Origin: Nitrospirales bacterium
GTDB lineage: Bacteria; Nitrospirota; Nitrospiria; Nitrospirales; UBA8639
Direction: 5' to 3'
NCBI GenBank assembly: GCA_029261355.1
Contig: JAJDBM010000052.1
Location: forward strand, 62,001-126,000
Length of the DNA: 64,000 nt
The position numbers and the translations under genes were made by a program. How positions within the stretch are numbered: position 1 is the first letter of the stretch; every line of letters starts with the position of its first letter. Of the stretch, positions 53,431 to 62,910 are shown in pieces. Under the pieces are notes generated by a model. That model was not told the origin of the DNA, did no database searches, and worked only from the letters and a program-made list of their open reading frames with translations.

Positions 53431-55308
53431 TTAATTGAGAAACTGCCGCTCCCACATGCGAAACATCAAGACTGTCCATAATTCGGTAGCTCGATTTCGT
53501 AAGCCAGACTGATGTTCTTTCCAGAGTGTCTTCACCGTATCCATATGAATATACTGATGGGCCGGTTCCTCAAACAGCATGGTATGAGCGAGGTCTTTTA
53601 ACTCCACTCGAAACCATCGTTCTAATGGAACAGCAAACCCCATTTTGCTCCTATAGAGAATATCATGGCTCAAGGTTCCCTCTAGAGACTTTTTCAAGAT
53701 ATGCTTACCGGTCGTTCCCTGTAGTTTAAAAGAAGGTGGAATACTCGCAGCCAATTCCATCAATCGATGATCAAGAAGCGGAGCACGAACTTCCAAGGAA
53801 TGGGCCATACTTGCCCGATCTACTTTGGCTAAAATATCATCTGCCAGGTAAGTCTTCACATCTACATACAAAATCCTGGCTATGGGATCAGCATGCTGCG
53901 CTTTCTCGTAATACGACCGAAGCACGTTAGCCGTATCATAGGTACCAAGCATTTCCCGAACCTGCGGATGAAGTAATTGCATTTTCACTTCTGGCTGGAC
54001 CGCAGAAATAGAACGAAAATACCCCTCGATATGTGATCTGGCCAAATTTTCGAATGTCGCTTTCCCTCGAAACACCCTCGGAGCCCAATCGGCCTTTGGA
54101 TACAAAGTCGCAAGGGTCCCAAACACAGACCGTCGAAACCATGGAGGGAGCATTCCTCTCAGTTGCTCTTCGCGGTTATCGAATACATAGCGGCGATAGC
54201 CCGCAAAAAACTCATCTCCTCCATCTCCTGACAGCGCCACCGTGACATGCTCTCGAGCCAACTTGGACACATAGTAGGTCGGAATGGCTGAAGAATCAGC
54301 AAACGGTTCATCATAATGCCAGGCTAATTTCTCTATGATTCCTGCTGCATCTGGACTCACGACTTGCTCATAATGCTGAGTATTAAACTGCTTAGCCACT
54401 TGTCTGGCATAATCCAATTCATCAAACTCTTTTTCCTCAAAACCAATTGAGGTAGTAATCACGGGCTTTCCAGTGATGCGACTCATGAGAGCCACCACCG
54501 AGGAGGAATCAATGCCTCCGGACAAAAAGGCTCCCAATGGAACCTCACTGATTAAACGAAGGCGTACTGCTTCCTGGTAGGTTTCCATGAGCAACTCACA
54601 CCACTCAGACTCAGACTTGACTAAGGTCTGAGAAAAGTCTACATCCCAATATTCTTCATCTCGTAACCCTCGCTCGGAGATCACAACGTAATGTCCAGGC
54701 AATACTTTACGAACTGACTTAAAAATAGACTTTGGTGCGGGCACATACAATAAAGAGAAATAATCAGAGAGGGCTTCAAGATCAACATCTCGCCTCACAT
54801 CCGGCGCTGCCAGAATAGCCTTCATCTCTGACCCAAATACCACTCTCTTACCATTATATGAGTAAAACAGTGGTTTTTTCCCTACACGATCTCGAGCCAG
54901 CAGGAGTTGTTGCTGACGACTATCCCAAATCGCAATCGCAAACATTCCCCGCAATGCTTGAAAACAATCCTCACCCTTCTCTTCATATAAATGCACGATC
55001 ACTTCTGTGTCAGATCGAGTTTTAAAGATATGCCCCTTGGTGATTAAAAAATCCCGTAACTCTTGAAAATTATAAATTTCCCCATTAAAAATGACCCAGA
55101 CAGATTGATCCTCATTGGTCTGAGGCTGATGCCCACCTTCCACATCAATAATGGATAATCGACGATGCGCCAACCCCACCGGCCCATTTGAAAAAAACCC
55201 TTCCTCATCTGGGCCTCGATGTGCAATTGTATCAGCCATTTTCTTTAACAATGGAACAGGAACAGGATCCCCACTGCCGACGTTAAAGACACCACAAATT
55301 CCACACAT
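53431..55308 (-). CDS. Asparagine synthase-type amidotransferase, exosortase A associated
   Basis: 625 residues (TIGR03108 type), complete in both halves. The glutaminase begins MCGICGVF with Cys2, followed by HRRLSIID, NGEIYN and SDTEVIVHLYEE. The synthetase has PP-loop SGGIDSS (263-269), LSGDGGDEFFAGYRRY and KVDRASMAHSLEVRAPLLDH. It should transfer glutamine-derived ammonia to a carboxylate, by context a uronic acid in the polymer. It is the only one of the three asparagine-synthase-like proteins here with a complete glutaminase. It sits between the TIGR03088-type glycosyltransferase and the GT4 gene. Confidence 0.94.
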   Translation of the reverse strand: MCGICGVFNVGSGDPVPVPLLKKMADTIAHRGPDEEGFFSNGPVGLAHRRLSIIDVEGGHQPQTNEDQSVWVIFNGEIYNFQELRDFLITKGHIFKTRSDTEVIVHLYEEKGEDCFQALRGMFAIAIWDSRQQQLLLARDRVGKKPLFYSYNGKRVVFGSEMKAILAAPDVRRDVDLEALSDYFSLLYVPAPKSIFKSVRKVLPGHYVVISERGLRDEEYWDVDFSQTLVKSESEWCELLMETYQEAVRLRLISEVPLGAFLSGGIDSSSVVALMSRITGKPVITTSIGFEEKEFDELDYARQVAKQFNTQHYEQVVSPDAAGIIEKLAWHYDEPFADSSAIPTYYVSKLAREHVTVALSGDGGDEFFAGYRRYVFDNREEQLRGMLPPWFRRSVFGTLATLYPKADWAPRVFRGKATFENLARSHIEGYFRSISAVQPEVKMQLLHPQVREMLGTYDTANVLRSYYEKAQHADPIARILYVDVKTYLADDILAKVDRASMAHSLEVRAPLLDHRLMELAASIPPSFKLQGTTGKHILKKSLEGTLSHDILYRSKMGFAVPLERWFRVELKDLAHTMLFEEPAHQYIHMDTVKTLWKEHQSGLRNRATELWTVLMFRMWERQFLN

Positions 55309-55381
55309 ATTTACAGTCTACTTTCTTTCATTGAGGCATGATCTTATTCACACATACTTCTTTATACGATAGCCAATGTCC

Positions 55382-56575
55382 CTAACGGTTTGAAGGTTGA
55401 GCCAATAACTCATCATAGACGGCTAAGTATTGCTCAACCATCACATCCATACTAAAGGACTTCTCGACTATTGCACGACCTTCGTGACCATGCTGCTGCA
55501 ATAAGCTCTTGTTCTTGACATATTTCAGGATGGCTTCAGCCATGGCCACAGGGTTCTTAGAAGGAACCAAAAAACCGTTCTTTCCATCGATCACTAATTC
55601 TGAATTCCCTCCTACATCAGTGGCGATAATGGGTAAGCCGCTGGACATGGCTTCTAGGATGGTGTTCGAAATCCCTTCGGCTTCGGAGGGAAGTACGAAC
55701 AGGTCAAGTGACCGCATCAGCTCTGGAATATCTTGCCGTTCTCCTGCCAGCCAGACATAGGACTGAATCCCTTCATCATCAATGAGGCCTTGAATGTCTC
55801 CTCGCACAGGGCCATCTCCCACCAGTACCACTCGAACATTCTCCGCAGTTTCTGGTTTCAACTGACGAAGTTGAAGAAAAGCCTGCACAAGAGTCATTTG
55901 ATCCTTCACCGTTTGAAGGCGGCCAACGGTTCCAATGAGAAAAATGCCAGGGACTAAAAATTCTCCTGGGAGAGAGGAGGCGCGCTCCCCTCGACGTGGA
56001 TAAAAACGCGTCATATCGACACCATTATAAATCTGGTGAATTCGATTTCTCTGAATTCCAATGACGCGTTGAAACCAATTGGCAAGATCTTCACTCACGG
56101 TAATAAATTGGTGAATCCCTAGTGACAGCAACTTTCGAAAGAGTTGAAACTTGCGACTTGCTCCGTATTGATCATGAACATCACGTCCATGCTCCCCATG
56201 CACACGACAGGGAACACCACCAAGGGCCGCCACAACCGAGTATTCCATGGTCGGCAGATTACGGGTATGGAAAATTGTAGGGTTGAGCCGCTTAATCACT
56301 TTCCATATCCTTGAATAGGCACCCCAATCAATTCCACTTTTTTTATGAATAGTCACCACATCTACATCGGCTCGGGTAATCCGCTGGCGAAAATCTGTAG
56401 AGTCCGTCAGGCACACAATTACATGTCGATACCGAGACGCTGGCATATGGTTAATCAAGTTTACAAGCCCATTCTCTAATCCTCCCATAGCTAACCGGTA
56501 AATCAAGTGGAGGACTAATGGGGGCTGAGACTCACTATTAATTGATCGAGACTTCAAACTTTGGAATATACCCAT
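55382..56575 (-). CDS. GT4 glycosyltransferase, PEP-CTERM/XrtA type (TIGR03088)
   Basis: About 397 residues from the ATG at 56575; a GTG at 56608 gives 11 more residues. LVLHLIYRLAMGGLENGLVNLI is the start block of this subfamily. FHTRNLPTMEYSVVAALGG, RVHGEHGRDVHD, IYNGVDMTRFYP and FVLPSEAEGISNTILEAMSSGLPI, with its donor-site glutamates, complete the fold. These enzymes are XrtA markers and probably add an early sugar. It is followed 73 bp later by the amidotransferase gene. Confidence 0.92.
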   Translation of the reverse strand: MGIFQSLKSRSINSESQPPLVLHLIYRLAMGGLENGLVNLINHMPASRYRHVIVCLTDSTDFRQRITRADVDVVTIHKKSGIDWGAYSRIWKVIKRLNPTIFHTRNLPTMEYSVVAALGGVPCRVHGEHGRDVHDQYGASRKFQLFRKLLSLGIHQFITVSEDLANWFQRVIGIQRNRIHQIYNGVDMTRFYPRRGERASSLPGEFLVPGIFLIGTVGRLQTVKDQMTLVQAFLQLRQLKPETAENVRVVLVGDGPVRGDIQGLIDDEGIQSYVWLAGERQDIPELMRSLDLFVLPSEAEGISNTILEAMSSGLPIIATDVGGNSELVIDGKNGFLVPSKNPVAMAEAILKYVKNKSLLQQHGHEGRAIVEKSFSMDVMVEQYLAVYDELLAQPSNR

Positions 56576-56730
56576 GACAAGAATAAATATTTCGCTAAAC
56601 AATTGCACAGCAAAACTGAAAGAGTTCCCTCAAAATAGTGGGATAAATGGGTCTCTATTCACAACATTAATAGCACTGGCGGTATGAAGAGCCCAACTCA
56701 ATCTTGGCATTATTGATGAGACTCATCCTC

Positions 56731-58320
56731 TTATGATGCAAGGCGACTCTCAGAATAACTCAATAGTTTTTCCCCTTTCAGGGATTCGTGCTCGGCATGT
56801 AAGGTTATATTTACTTCATACGATTGGTCACCCTGTTCAACCGTCGCAACCCTCGAATTTTGATAATAGAGATCCCATTCAACCGACGAATCAAAATCCC
56901 AGGTCAGCATAATATAAGGGTAGCGGACCAATCCGATTCCCTTCTGCCCTATACCCAACAATGTATGATAGAGGTCTTCCGTGATCTGACTTTTTATATT
57001 TGGGCCATTGACCTCAAGCGTGAGAAACCCTGGATTATGCCGCTGAAAGAAAGCTGAAATTTTGTCTCCTGTTCTTTGATCTTTGCTCGTCACACCCATG
57101 GCCTTCATAACTTTCCCCCCACGGTCGGCAAACGCTTGCTTGATGTTCTCCGCTACCACAGCTGATATGCAGTCACTATCACCACTGACTAAATTTGATT
57201 CTTCGCTTCCATTCGCGAGGAATGTAGACAATGCCAGAAATTCCTTTTCTTCACACAATTGTCCACGAAAGACTATTGGGATAGGCGCGGCCCCCGTATT
57301 AGGCATCCCAATATATTGATATTTTCCATTTTTATCTGAAAATAAATTCCCTGATACAAGACTAAGACGTAAACCTGGAACATCAAACCCATCTATCGCG
57401 CCTAACGCCTGATTGTAGACAATCACCCCACCCGTAATATCTCGAAGTTGAAACCCTAACTTTGCCTTTCCCTTCACCAAATTCGACATGACCAAATCAA
57501 TAGATTCCAACACAATCCCAGTCTCCTCAGCATCCACGACAACATTTCCACTTACATTACCATTACCCTTGGATACGAGGACCATGCCCTGCATCGTATG
57601 ATTCACGATGAGATTGTGATCAATCACGAAGTTGCTTGACCTATCAGCCGTCAAGCCAATACGCCCCAATGCTAAATAATTATCTTTGATGATCAGGTGG
57701 CGGCTCTGAAGAATATCGATCGCCTCATCAAAATACCCGAGAATGATATTGTTACTAATGATGATATTTCGTCCACTAAGCTGCACCCCATCATCTCCAG
57801 AACTGGCGATAATATTTCCATGCAAGAGCAGATTATCAACCGAATGACCAAGTACTGACGAAGCGCCAATATTGACAATAAATGAGTGATAAAGGCTAAA
57901 CCCTTGGATATTTTCAGCGATGTTAAACCCTACACTCGCCCTTCCAGTGCCATCTGGTGTTTGACCTTCCACTTTCATGGATTCAACCGTCACGTCATTG
58001 GCACGAACCTCAAATACTGGTAGCCCTGGATTCTCTGGGACGATCAGCGTTCGATTACGGCCCTTACCTGAGATCTTGACTCCTCGTTTCTTCAAAACAA
58101 TGGGATTACTCACAACAAATGTGCCAGCACTCAACAAAACCATGGCATCTTCTGGTGCAGCATGAACGGCTTCTTCCAGACTTGAATAGATTTCTCGATT
58201 TGGGGTATCTGGACTAGGGCTCACAGTCACCCCCACCTGGCTTTCACCAAAGGCATCACCAATAAGAGTCCAACTCCACAACAATTGAAAGGCAAGAAGT
58301 AATCGAATATATTTAGTCAT
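56731..58320 (-). CDS. Exported right-handed beta-helix protein
   Basis: About 529 residues from the ATG at 58320 (GAGG seven bases upstream); a longer frame to 58398 lacks such a site. A signal peptide (about 1-25, TLIGDAFGES) is followed by a pectate-lyase-like parallel beta-helix (about 45-330) with coils such as NIIISNNIILGYFDEAIDI and NYLALGRIGLTADRSSNF. The C-terminal 200 residues have no known fold. Similar periplasmic proteins are C5-epimerases or lyases of uronic-acid polymers (AlgG/NosD group), but I see no catalytic triad that would decide. It lies between two XrtA glycosyltransferase genes and probably acts on the polymer in the periplasm. Confidence 0.85.
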   Translation of the reverse strand: MTKYIRLLLAFQLLWSWTLIGDAFGESQVGVTVSPSPDTPNREIYSSLEEAVHAAPEDAMVLLSAGTFVVSNPIVLKKRGVKISGKGRNRTLIVPENPGLPVFEVRANDVTVESMKVEGQTPDGTGRASVGFNIAENIQGFSLYHSFIVNIGASSVLGHSVDNLLLHGNIIASSGDDGVQLSGRNIIISNNIILGYFDEAIDILQSRHLIIKDNYLALGRIGLTADRSSNFVIDHNLIVNHTMQGMVLVSKGNGNVSGNVVVDAEETGIVLESIDLVMSNLVKGKAKLGFQLRDITGGVIVYNQALGAIDGFDVPGLRLSLVSGNLFSDKNGKYQYIGMPNTGAAPIPIVFRGQLCEEKEFLALSTFLANGSEESNLVSGDSDCISAVVAENIKQAFADRGGKVMKAMGVTSKDQRTGDKISAFFQRHNPGFLTLEVNGPNIKSQITEDLYHTLLGIGQKGIGLVRYPYIMLTWDFDSSVEWDLYYQNSRVATVEQGDQSYEVNITLHAEHESLKGEKLLSYSESRLAS

Positions 58321-58506
58321 GTTCGGCCTCAACATTTCCTTTAAATACACAGATTCCAGTTCAACCAATTCTCCATCAATAAACCATCGTTCATACAATC
58401 AATATTCTCAGTTCTCTACTTTAACGAGTTCAATAACTAATGCCCATGATGAGCACTCGCAACCTAGCCTGCCTTCAGAATGGCATCGAGGAGCACAAAA
58501 ATAGTA

Positions 58507-59697
58507 TCATCCTATATCCTGAATGAGTGTCTCGAGGTCTGACCCACAATCTTGCCAACGACAACGTTGTGACACGAATTCCCGTGCCCTTTGCCCACAA
58601 ACACGACGCAACTCAGAATCATGAAGTAATGTAATCACTTCATCTGCAAAACTCTTAGGATCATCATCGATACGAATACCATCTTTAGCCGTGGCGGCAA
58701 TACCCTGAAAAGCATTCGATGTTCCTATCACCGGCAAGCCCATCGCCATGGCTTCAAGAATTTTATTCTGAACCCCACGAGCAATTCTTAAGGGTGCAAC
58801 TGCAAGTGATGCGCTCTCAAGGTATGGACGAACATCTGGGACGGTACCGGTGACATCGACAATTCCCTTGCGTGCAAGTTCCAGTACCTTTGGGGTAGGC
58901 TTCCTCCCAACAATGAAAAAGCACACCCCTGGCACCGCATCCAAAATCCGAGGTAAAATCTTTTCACAAAAAAATTGAGCACCATCAATGTTGGGGAAGT
59001 AATCCATCGCTGCGGTAAACACAATCGTCAGTGGACGCTTTTTCTCAGAACCCTCATTCTCAGATGGAGAAAAAAACTCAAAGTCGACTCCATTTGCAAC
59101 AACAGCAACTGGACGACCAGGGACTCGATTGCGAAAGGACTCAGCTTCTTCAGATGAAATAAAGACTGACTGATTAAATTCTTTCGCAATAGTCTCCTCA
59201 TACAATTTCAATCGCTTCGCTTCCATCCGATATAACGTAGAAAAAGGAAACGGTTGATATTCTGCATAGGCTCCCCATTTTTCTGAATCGAGATCCACAA
59301 AATCCATAAGCTTCGGTATATGGTCCACAGTTCGAACGTATTCAGCCATCGGAGATGAAAAAGTCATAATTCGATCAATCGATACTGAATCCAAAATCGC
59401 CTTAATCTTTTGTTGCAACGCCTGAGAGTAAAATGCTCCCGTAGATAAAGCCTGCCCTCTCACGAATGCCAGGCCTGTCGGAAATAATTGGTTCCAAGAA
59501 GATCGATAGGCAGTTTCGACGACACAACACATTTTCTTCAGCTCATCGATATATTGAAAGTCATCCTGATCATCAACTAAACAGGCAAGATAGAGTTTAT
59601 GATTTTTTGATAAATGCTTGATTTGATGAAAAGAACGAATTTTATCCCCTTTGTTAGGCGGAAATGGAATGCGATGTGCGAGATAGAGAATATTCAT
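58507..59697 (-). CDS. GT4 glycosyltransferase, PEP-CTERM/XrtA type (TIGR03087)
   Basis: About 396 residues from the ATG at 59697 (MNILYLAHRIPFPPNKGDKIRS), which is the exact family start; the frame extends upstream without support. FVDLDSEKWGAYA is a subfamily hallmark, with VANGVDFEFFSP at the hinge and GVQNKILEAMAMGLPVIGT at the donor site. The family is among the best markers of exosortase A loci and is proposed to transfer sugar early in repeat-unit assembly. It is 108 bp after the FemAB-like gene. Confidence 0.93.
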   Translation of the reverse strand: MNILYLAHRIPFPPNKGDKIRSFHQIKHLSKNHKLYLACLVDDQDDFQYIDELKKMCCVVETAYRSSWNQLFPTGLAFVRGQALSTGAFYSQALQQKIKAILDSVSIDRIMTFSSPMAEYVRTVDHIPKLMDFVDLDSEKWGAYAEYQPFPFSTLYRMEAKRLKLYEETIAKEFNQSVFISSEEAESFRNRVPGRPVAVVANGVDFEFFSPSENEGSEKKRPLTIVFTAAMDYFPNIDGAQFFCEKILPRILDAVPGVCFFIVGRKPTPKVLELARKGIVDVTGTVPDVRPYLESASLAVAPLRIARGVQNKILEAMAMGLPVIGTSNAFQGIAATAKDGIRIDDDPKSFADEVITLLHDSELRRVCGQRAREFVSQRCRWQDCGSDLETLIQDIG

Positions 59698-59804
59698 AGA
59701 AGCGGATACGAGAGTATATGAGAACCAGAAAAGAACAGGATGAGCCAACCACTGTCATCTGCTCTTGATTTGCAGTCCCTTGTTTTCTTTGATGTTTCGG
59801 ACCT

Positions 59805-60854
59805 TTAAGGAAGATACTTGATGACTTGCGGCCCAATGAGATTCGCGACCGATAGGGGTAGTTTTTTCCAGAGTGAGATGAATGGCTGAAACTTTGGATT
59901 CGTAGGGCTCACATTGGGTACTTCGCCACCATTGGGAAGGTAGTATTGATATTGGAGCGGCTTCGGCTCAAATCCCCAATGCCGTTTAAAATCATAGGCG
60001 CCCGTCCCCTGCTTGCTTCGGCCAAAATCAAAGACCTTGTACCCATGTTCCCAGCCATATCGCATCAGCTCCCAATACATAAAATCATACACCGCGTATC
60101 TCAAATACTGTGGAAGGCCCCCACCATAATAGGGTAACAGGTGATCTTGATAACAAAACGTCATGACGGCTGCGGCCATCTGGTTCTGATACCACACCGT
60201 TAAAATCTTACATCCCTCCCCAAGCTCATCCAATAATGCTTCAAAATACCGATAAGGGAAAGCTGGAGTCCCTAGATTTCTCAAACTTGCCGTGTAGATT
60301 TGATAAAAATCTTTCAGGAATTCTTTTCCCCCTATTTTCGACTCCAATTCATTGTTGATGCCTTGTCGAACCATGCGTCGCTGTTTTCGGGGAATAGCCA
60401 TCATATTTTTTTCCTCGCCGTCAAATATTTCACGGGAAAAGGAAAAATAAAGTTCTTTAATGGGAAGATCTCCACCTATGGCCTCGACATGCCGAAATTC
60501 AAGAAAGTCGACTCGTAACTCATGAGAAAGAGTTTCGCCTTTTCGTTGAAGCTGTTCGGCCACCTCAACAGTATCCGCACAGATTCCTCCATAGACACCA
60601 AATGGAACTGAAATCAACACCTGTCCACGCAAGGGCTTTTTCACTAAAAACAACGGGAGAATTCCCTGTATCACCCCATCACTTTCTATAAAATAATAGT
60701 AGGGTACATAGCCAAAGACTTTTTCGATGACAGTTTTCCAATCTGTAGTATGAAAAAATGTCCCCGATGGACAACAAGAGACAAAATCATCCCACTGCGA
60801 TTGCCAACCAGAAGTATAGGGCTGTACGTCTATAGCCGTTGAGACCATACTCAT
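59805..60854 (-). CDS. FemAB-family XrtA-associated protein
   Basis: 349 residues, the single-unit FemAB/GNAT fold of TIGR03019. CCPSGTFFHTTDWKTVIEKVFGY is the family start block. PFGVYGGICAD and the C-terminal FDFGRSKQGTGAYDFKRHWGFEP are its strongest signatures. FemAB enzymes add amino acids from aminoacyl-tRNA to lipid-linked precursors; here the acceptor is probably an amino sugar of the repeat unit, which is inference. It sits among XrtA glycosyltransferase genes with a gap of 43 bp to the GT2 gene upstream. Confidence 0.94.
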   Translation of the reverse strand: MSMVSTAIDVQPYTSGWQSQWDDFVSCCPSGTFFHTTDWKTVIEKVFGYVPYYYFIESDGVIQGILPLFLVKKPLRGQVLISVPFGVYGGICADTVEVAEQLQRKGETLSHELRVDFLEFRHVEAIGGDLPIKELYFSFSREIFDGEEKNMMAIPRKQRRMVRQGINNELESKIGGKEFLKDFYQIYTASLRNLGTPAFPYRYFEALLDELGEGCKILTVWYQNQMAAAVMTFCYQDHLLPYYGGGLPQYLRYAVYDFMYWELMRYGWEHGYKVFDFGRSKQGTGAYDFKRHWGFEPKPLQYQYYLPNGGEVPNVSPTNPKFQPFISLWKKLPLSVANLIGPQVIKYLP

Positions 60855-60897
60855 AGTTTAGTGGTGTTCCTCATTCATAGTCGAATCAAATAAGTGA

Positions 60898-61890
60898 TTA
60901 CCGTAAGAACTTTCTGATGGAATAATCTTTCAACTTCCTTGCATGGGTAAAGATAATAATCTCTCCAAGCAATCCAATCGATCCAACTTGTACACCAAGA
61001 ACCATTAAGAGCACCCCAAGAACCAACAGAGGACGATCTGCTAATGCCGTCACACCAAAAATCTTTTCCAAGGCCAGCAAGGAGGACACAAAAAACCCAG
61101 AAGCAAAGAGTCCACTACCAATGAGTCCAAAAAACCGCAACGGCTTTTTCGTAAATTTAAATAGAAAGACGACAGTCAGTAAATCCAGGATTCTCCTGAG
61201 ATAAACTCCTGGTCGATACAAACGTTGACTCCCATCGGCAGAATGTTGGGGAATATCAATTTCAGCGATACGAAAGCCTTTTTGATGTGCTAGGAGCGGC
61301 AAAAACCGATGGAGATCCCCATAAATCGACACCTCCTTCGCAACCTGTCGCTTCATACCTCGAAGGCCACTCCCAAGGTCATTGAGGGCTAGACCTGTGA
61401 GTCGATTGGTCAATGCATGAAATAATCGTGTTTGCAGACGATTCAGCCACGTATCGATTCGTGGCCATCGCCTTGTCACCACTAAATCACATCCATCTTG
61501 TAATCGATCCATCACATGCTCAATGCCTTCAGGGATTGTTTGAAAATACGCTGGCAAGGTAATAACAATTTCTCCAGATGCCTGTTCAAACCCGACAGTC
61601 AGAGCCGTCGACTCGCCAAAGTAATAGGGCAAAGAAATGATGTTGATGTGACGTTCTCCTTGGAGTTTTTCCAAAGAATCCAGAACGATCTGATTCCCCC
61701 CATCAATCACAATAATAAATTCAAAGGTGACAGAGAGTGGGGCGAGAATCGAGGCATAGGCTTGATACACAGCTTCAACATCTTGAGACCGTTCGACGAC
61801 AGGCATCACGATTGAGACTGACGGGTTCGATGGAAGCTGTGGCTCTTGAAGCACGTGACTAGTCTTTGTCATAGATTGGACTAGGGACAT
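60898..61890 (-). CDS. DPM1/ArnC-like glycosyltransferase with membrane tail
   Basis: 330 residues. The catalytic GT-A domain (about 22-235) has FIIVIDGGNQ, GEIVITLPAYFQTIP and LNDLGSGLRGMKR, and two hydrophobic helices follow (about 250-275 and 285-312). The usual metal-binding DxD is reduced to LPAYFQ in this copy, where its neighbour has MDGDLQN, so the metal site is altered. Such proteins normally make polyprenyl-phosphate sugars for GT-C enzymes such as the GT39 gene at 35-36.8 kb. The missing acid residues raise doubt about its activity. It is related to the next gene upstream. Confidence 0.87.
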   Translation of the reverse strand: MSLVQSMTKTSHVLQEPQLPSNPSVSIVMPVVERSQDVEAVYQAYASILAPLSVTFEFIIVIDGGNQIVLDSLEKLQGERHINIISLPYYFGESTALTVGFEQASGEIVITLPAYFQTIPEGIEHVMDRLQDGCDLVVTRRWPRIDTWLNRLQTRLFHALTNRLTGLALNDLGSGLRGMKRQVAKEVSIYGDLHRFLPLLAHQKGFRIAEIDIPQHSADGSQRLYRPGVYLRRILDLLTVVFLFKFTKKPLRFFGLIGSGLFASGFFVSSLLALEKIFGVTALADRPLLVLGVLLMVLGVQVGSIGLLGEIIIFTHARKLKDYSIRKFLR

Positions 61891-61950
61891 TTCATTACCA
61901 TCTGTATTGAAAATTTATTCAACATTCTCACGATCGCTGTACCAAATGCC

Positions 61951-62901
61951 TTAAAGTATTCCTGAACTTTTCTTTGTGGAGAGCATCGTACTCAGCATAA
62001 GCTCTGGACGATAATCTCCAGTTGATAAAACCATTTCCCCCAACACGCCAAGAGCCACTAAATGTCCAGTCAGAGCTAACAACATAAAGGCAATGGATGG
62101 AAGAACAATTCCAGAAACATCATTCAGGCTAAAAAGCAACAGGCAACACAGTCCCATTAAAAAAGAAATTCCGCTGATTTTCCCAAACCATAAACCGGGA
62201 CGTGAAGAACATCGGACGAGGAGGTGAATAACAAATAGGTCTAAAAACACCCGCCATGCCCGAGAAAATCCATATTTGCTCTCCCCAAATTTTCGAGCAT
62301 GGTGGCTCACCTCAATTTCAGCAACTTTGGCTCCACCCAAGGTCGACATCGCAGGAATAAAACGATGAAAATCAGCGTACAATGGCAACTGTTTGACCAC
62401 TCTTCTCCTATACGCCTTGAGTGAACACCCATTATCATGAATAGGTACCTTGGTAATCTTCCCGATAAGCCAATTCGCTATGACTGAAGGAAGTCGACGA
62501 GAAAGAAACTTATCTTTTCGATCTTTTCGCCAACCGCATACGACTCCATACCCTTCATTGAGTTTATCTAGCAACCGTGAAATATCAGCCGGGTCATTCT
62601 GTAAGTCCCCGTCCATACTCACCACGCAATCCCCTCTGGCTGCACGGAAACCCGCGGCCATGGCTAGCGTCTGACCATAGTTCTTTCTAAATTCAATGAC
62701 TCGGACGCAAGGAAATTCTTCATGAAGTTGGGCCAAGAAGGCCGGTGTTTGATCAGAACTGCCATCGTCGATGAAGATGATTTCATACGGCTTGCCAATC
62801 GCTTCACAAGAAGAGTAAATCGATTGAAATAAGACATGAATACTTTCTTCTTCATTAAATATTGGGACAACAATAGAGAGCTGAGGACATTTCTTCATCA
62901 T
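61951..62901 (-). CDS. Polyprenyl-phosphate glycosyltransferase, DPM1/ArnC type
   Basis: 316 residues. The GT2 domain (about 8-220) has VPIFNEEESI, FIDDGSSDQT, the metal-binding VSMDGDLQNDP and the HDNGCSLKAYRR element. Two C-terminal helices anchor it to the membrane. It should move a sugar from its nucleotide donor to undecaprenyl phosphate, making a donor for outer-face transfer. It lies 10 bp after the beta-barrel gene. Two start codons (ATG ATG at 62901 and 62898) are equally possible. Confidence 0.9.
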   Translation of the reverse strand: MMKKCPQLSIVVPIFNEEESIHVLFQSIYSSCEAIGKPYEIIFIDDGSSDQTPAFLAQLHEEFPCVRVIEFRKNYGQTLAMAAGFRAARGDCVVSMDGDLQNDPADISRLLDKLNEGYGVVCGWRKDRKDKFLSRRLPSVIANWLIGKITKVPIHDNGCSLKAYRRRVVKQLPLYADFHRFIPAMSTLGGAKVAEIEVSHHARKFGESKYGFSRAWRVFLDLFVIHLLVRCSSRPGLWFGKISGISFLMGLCCLLLFSLNDVSGIVLPSIAFMLLALTGHLVALGVLGEMVLSTGDYRPELMLSTMLSTKKSSGIL

Positions 62902-62910
62902 TCAATCATG

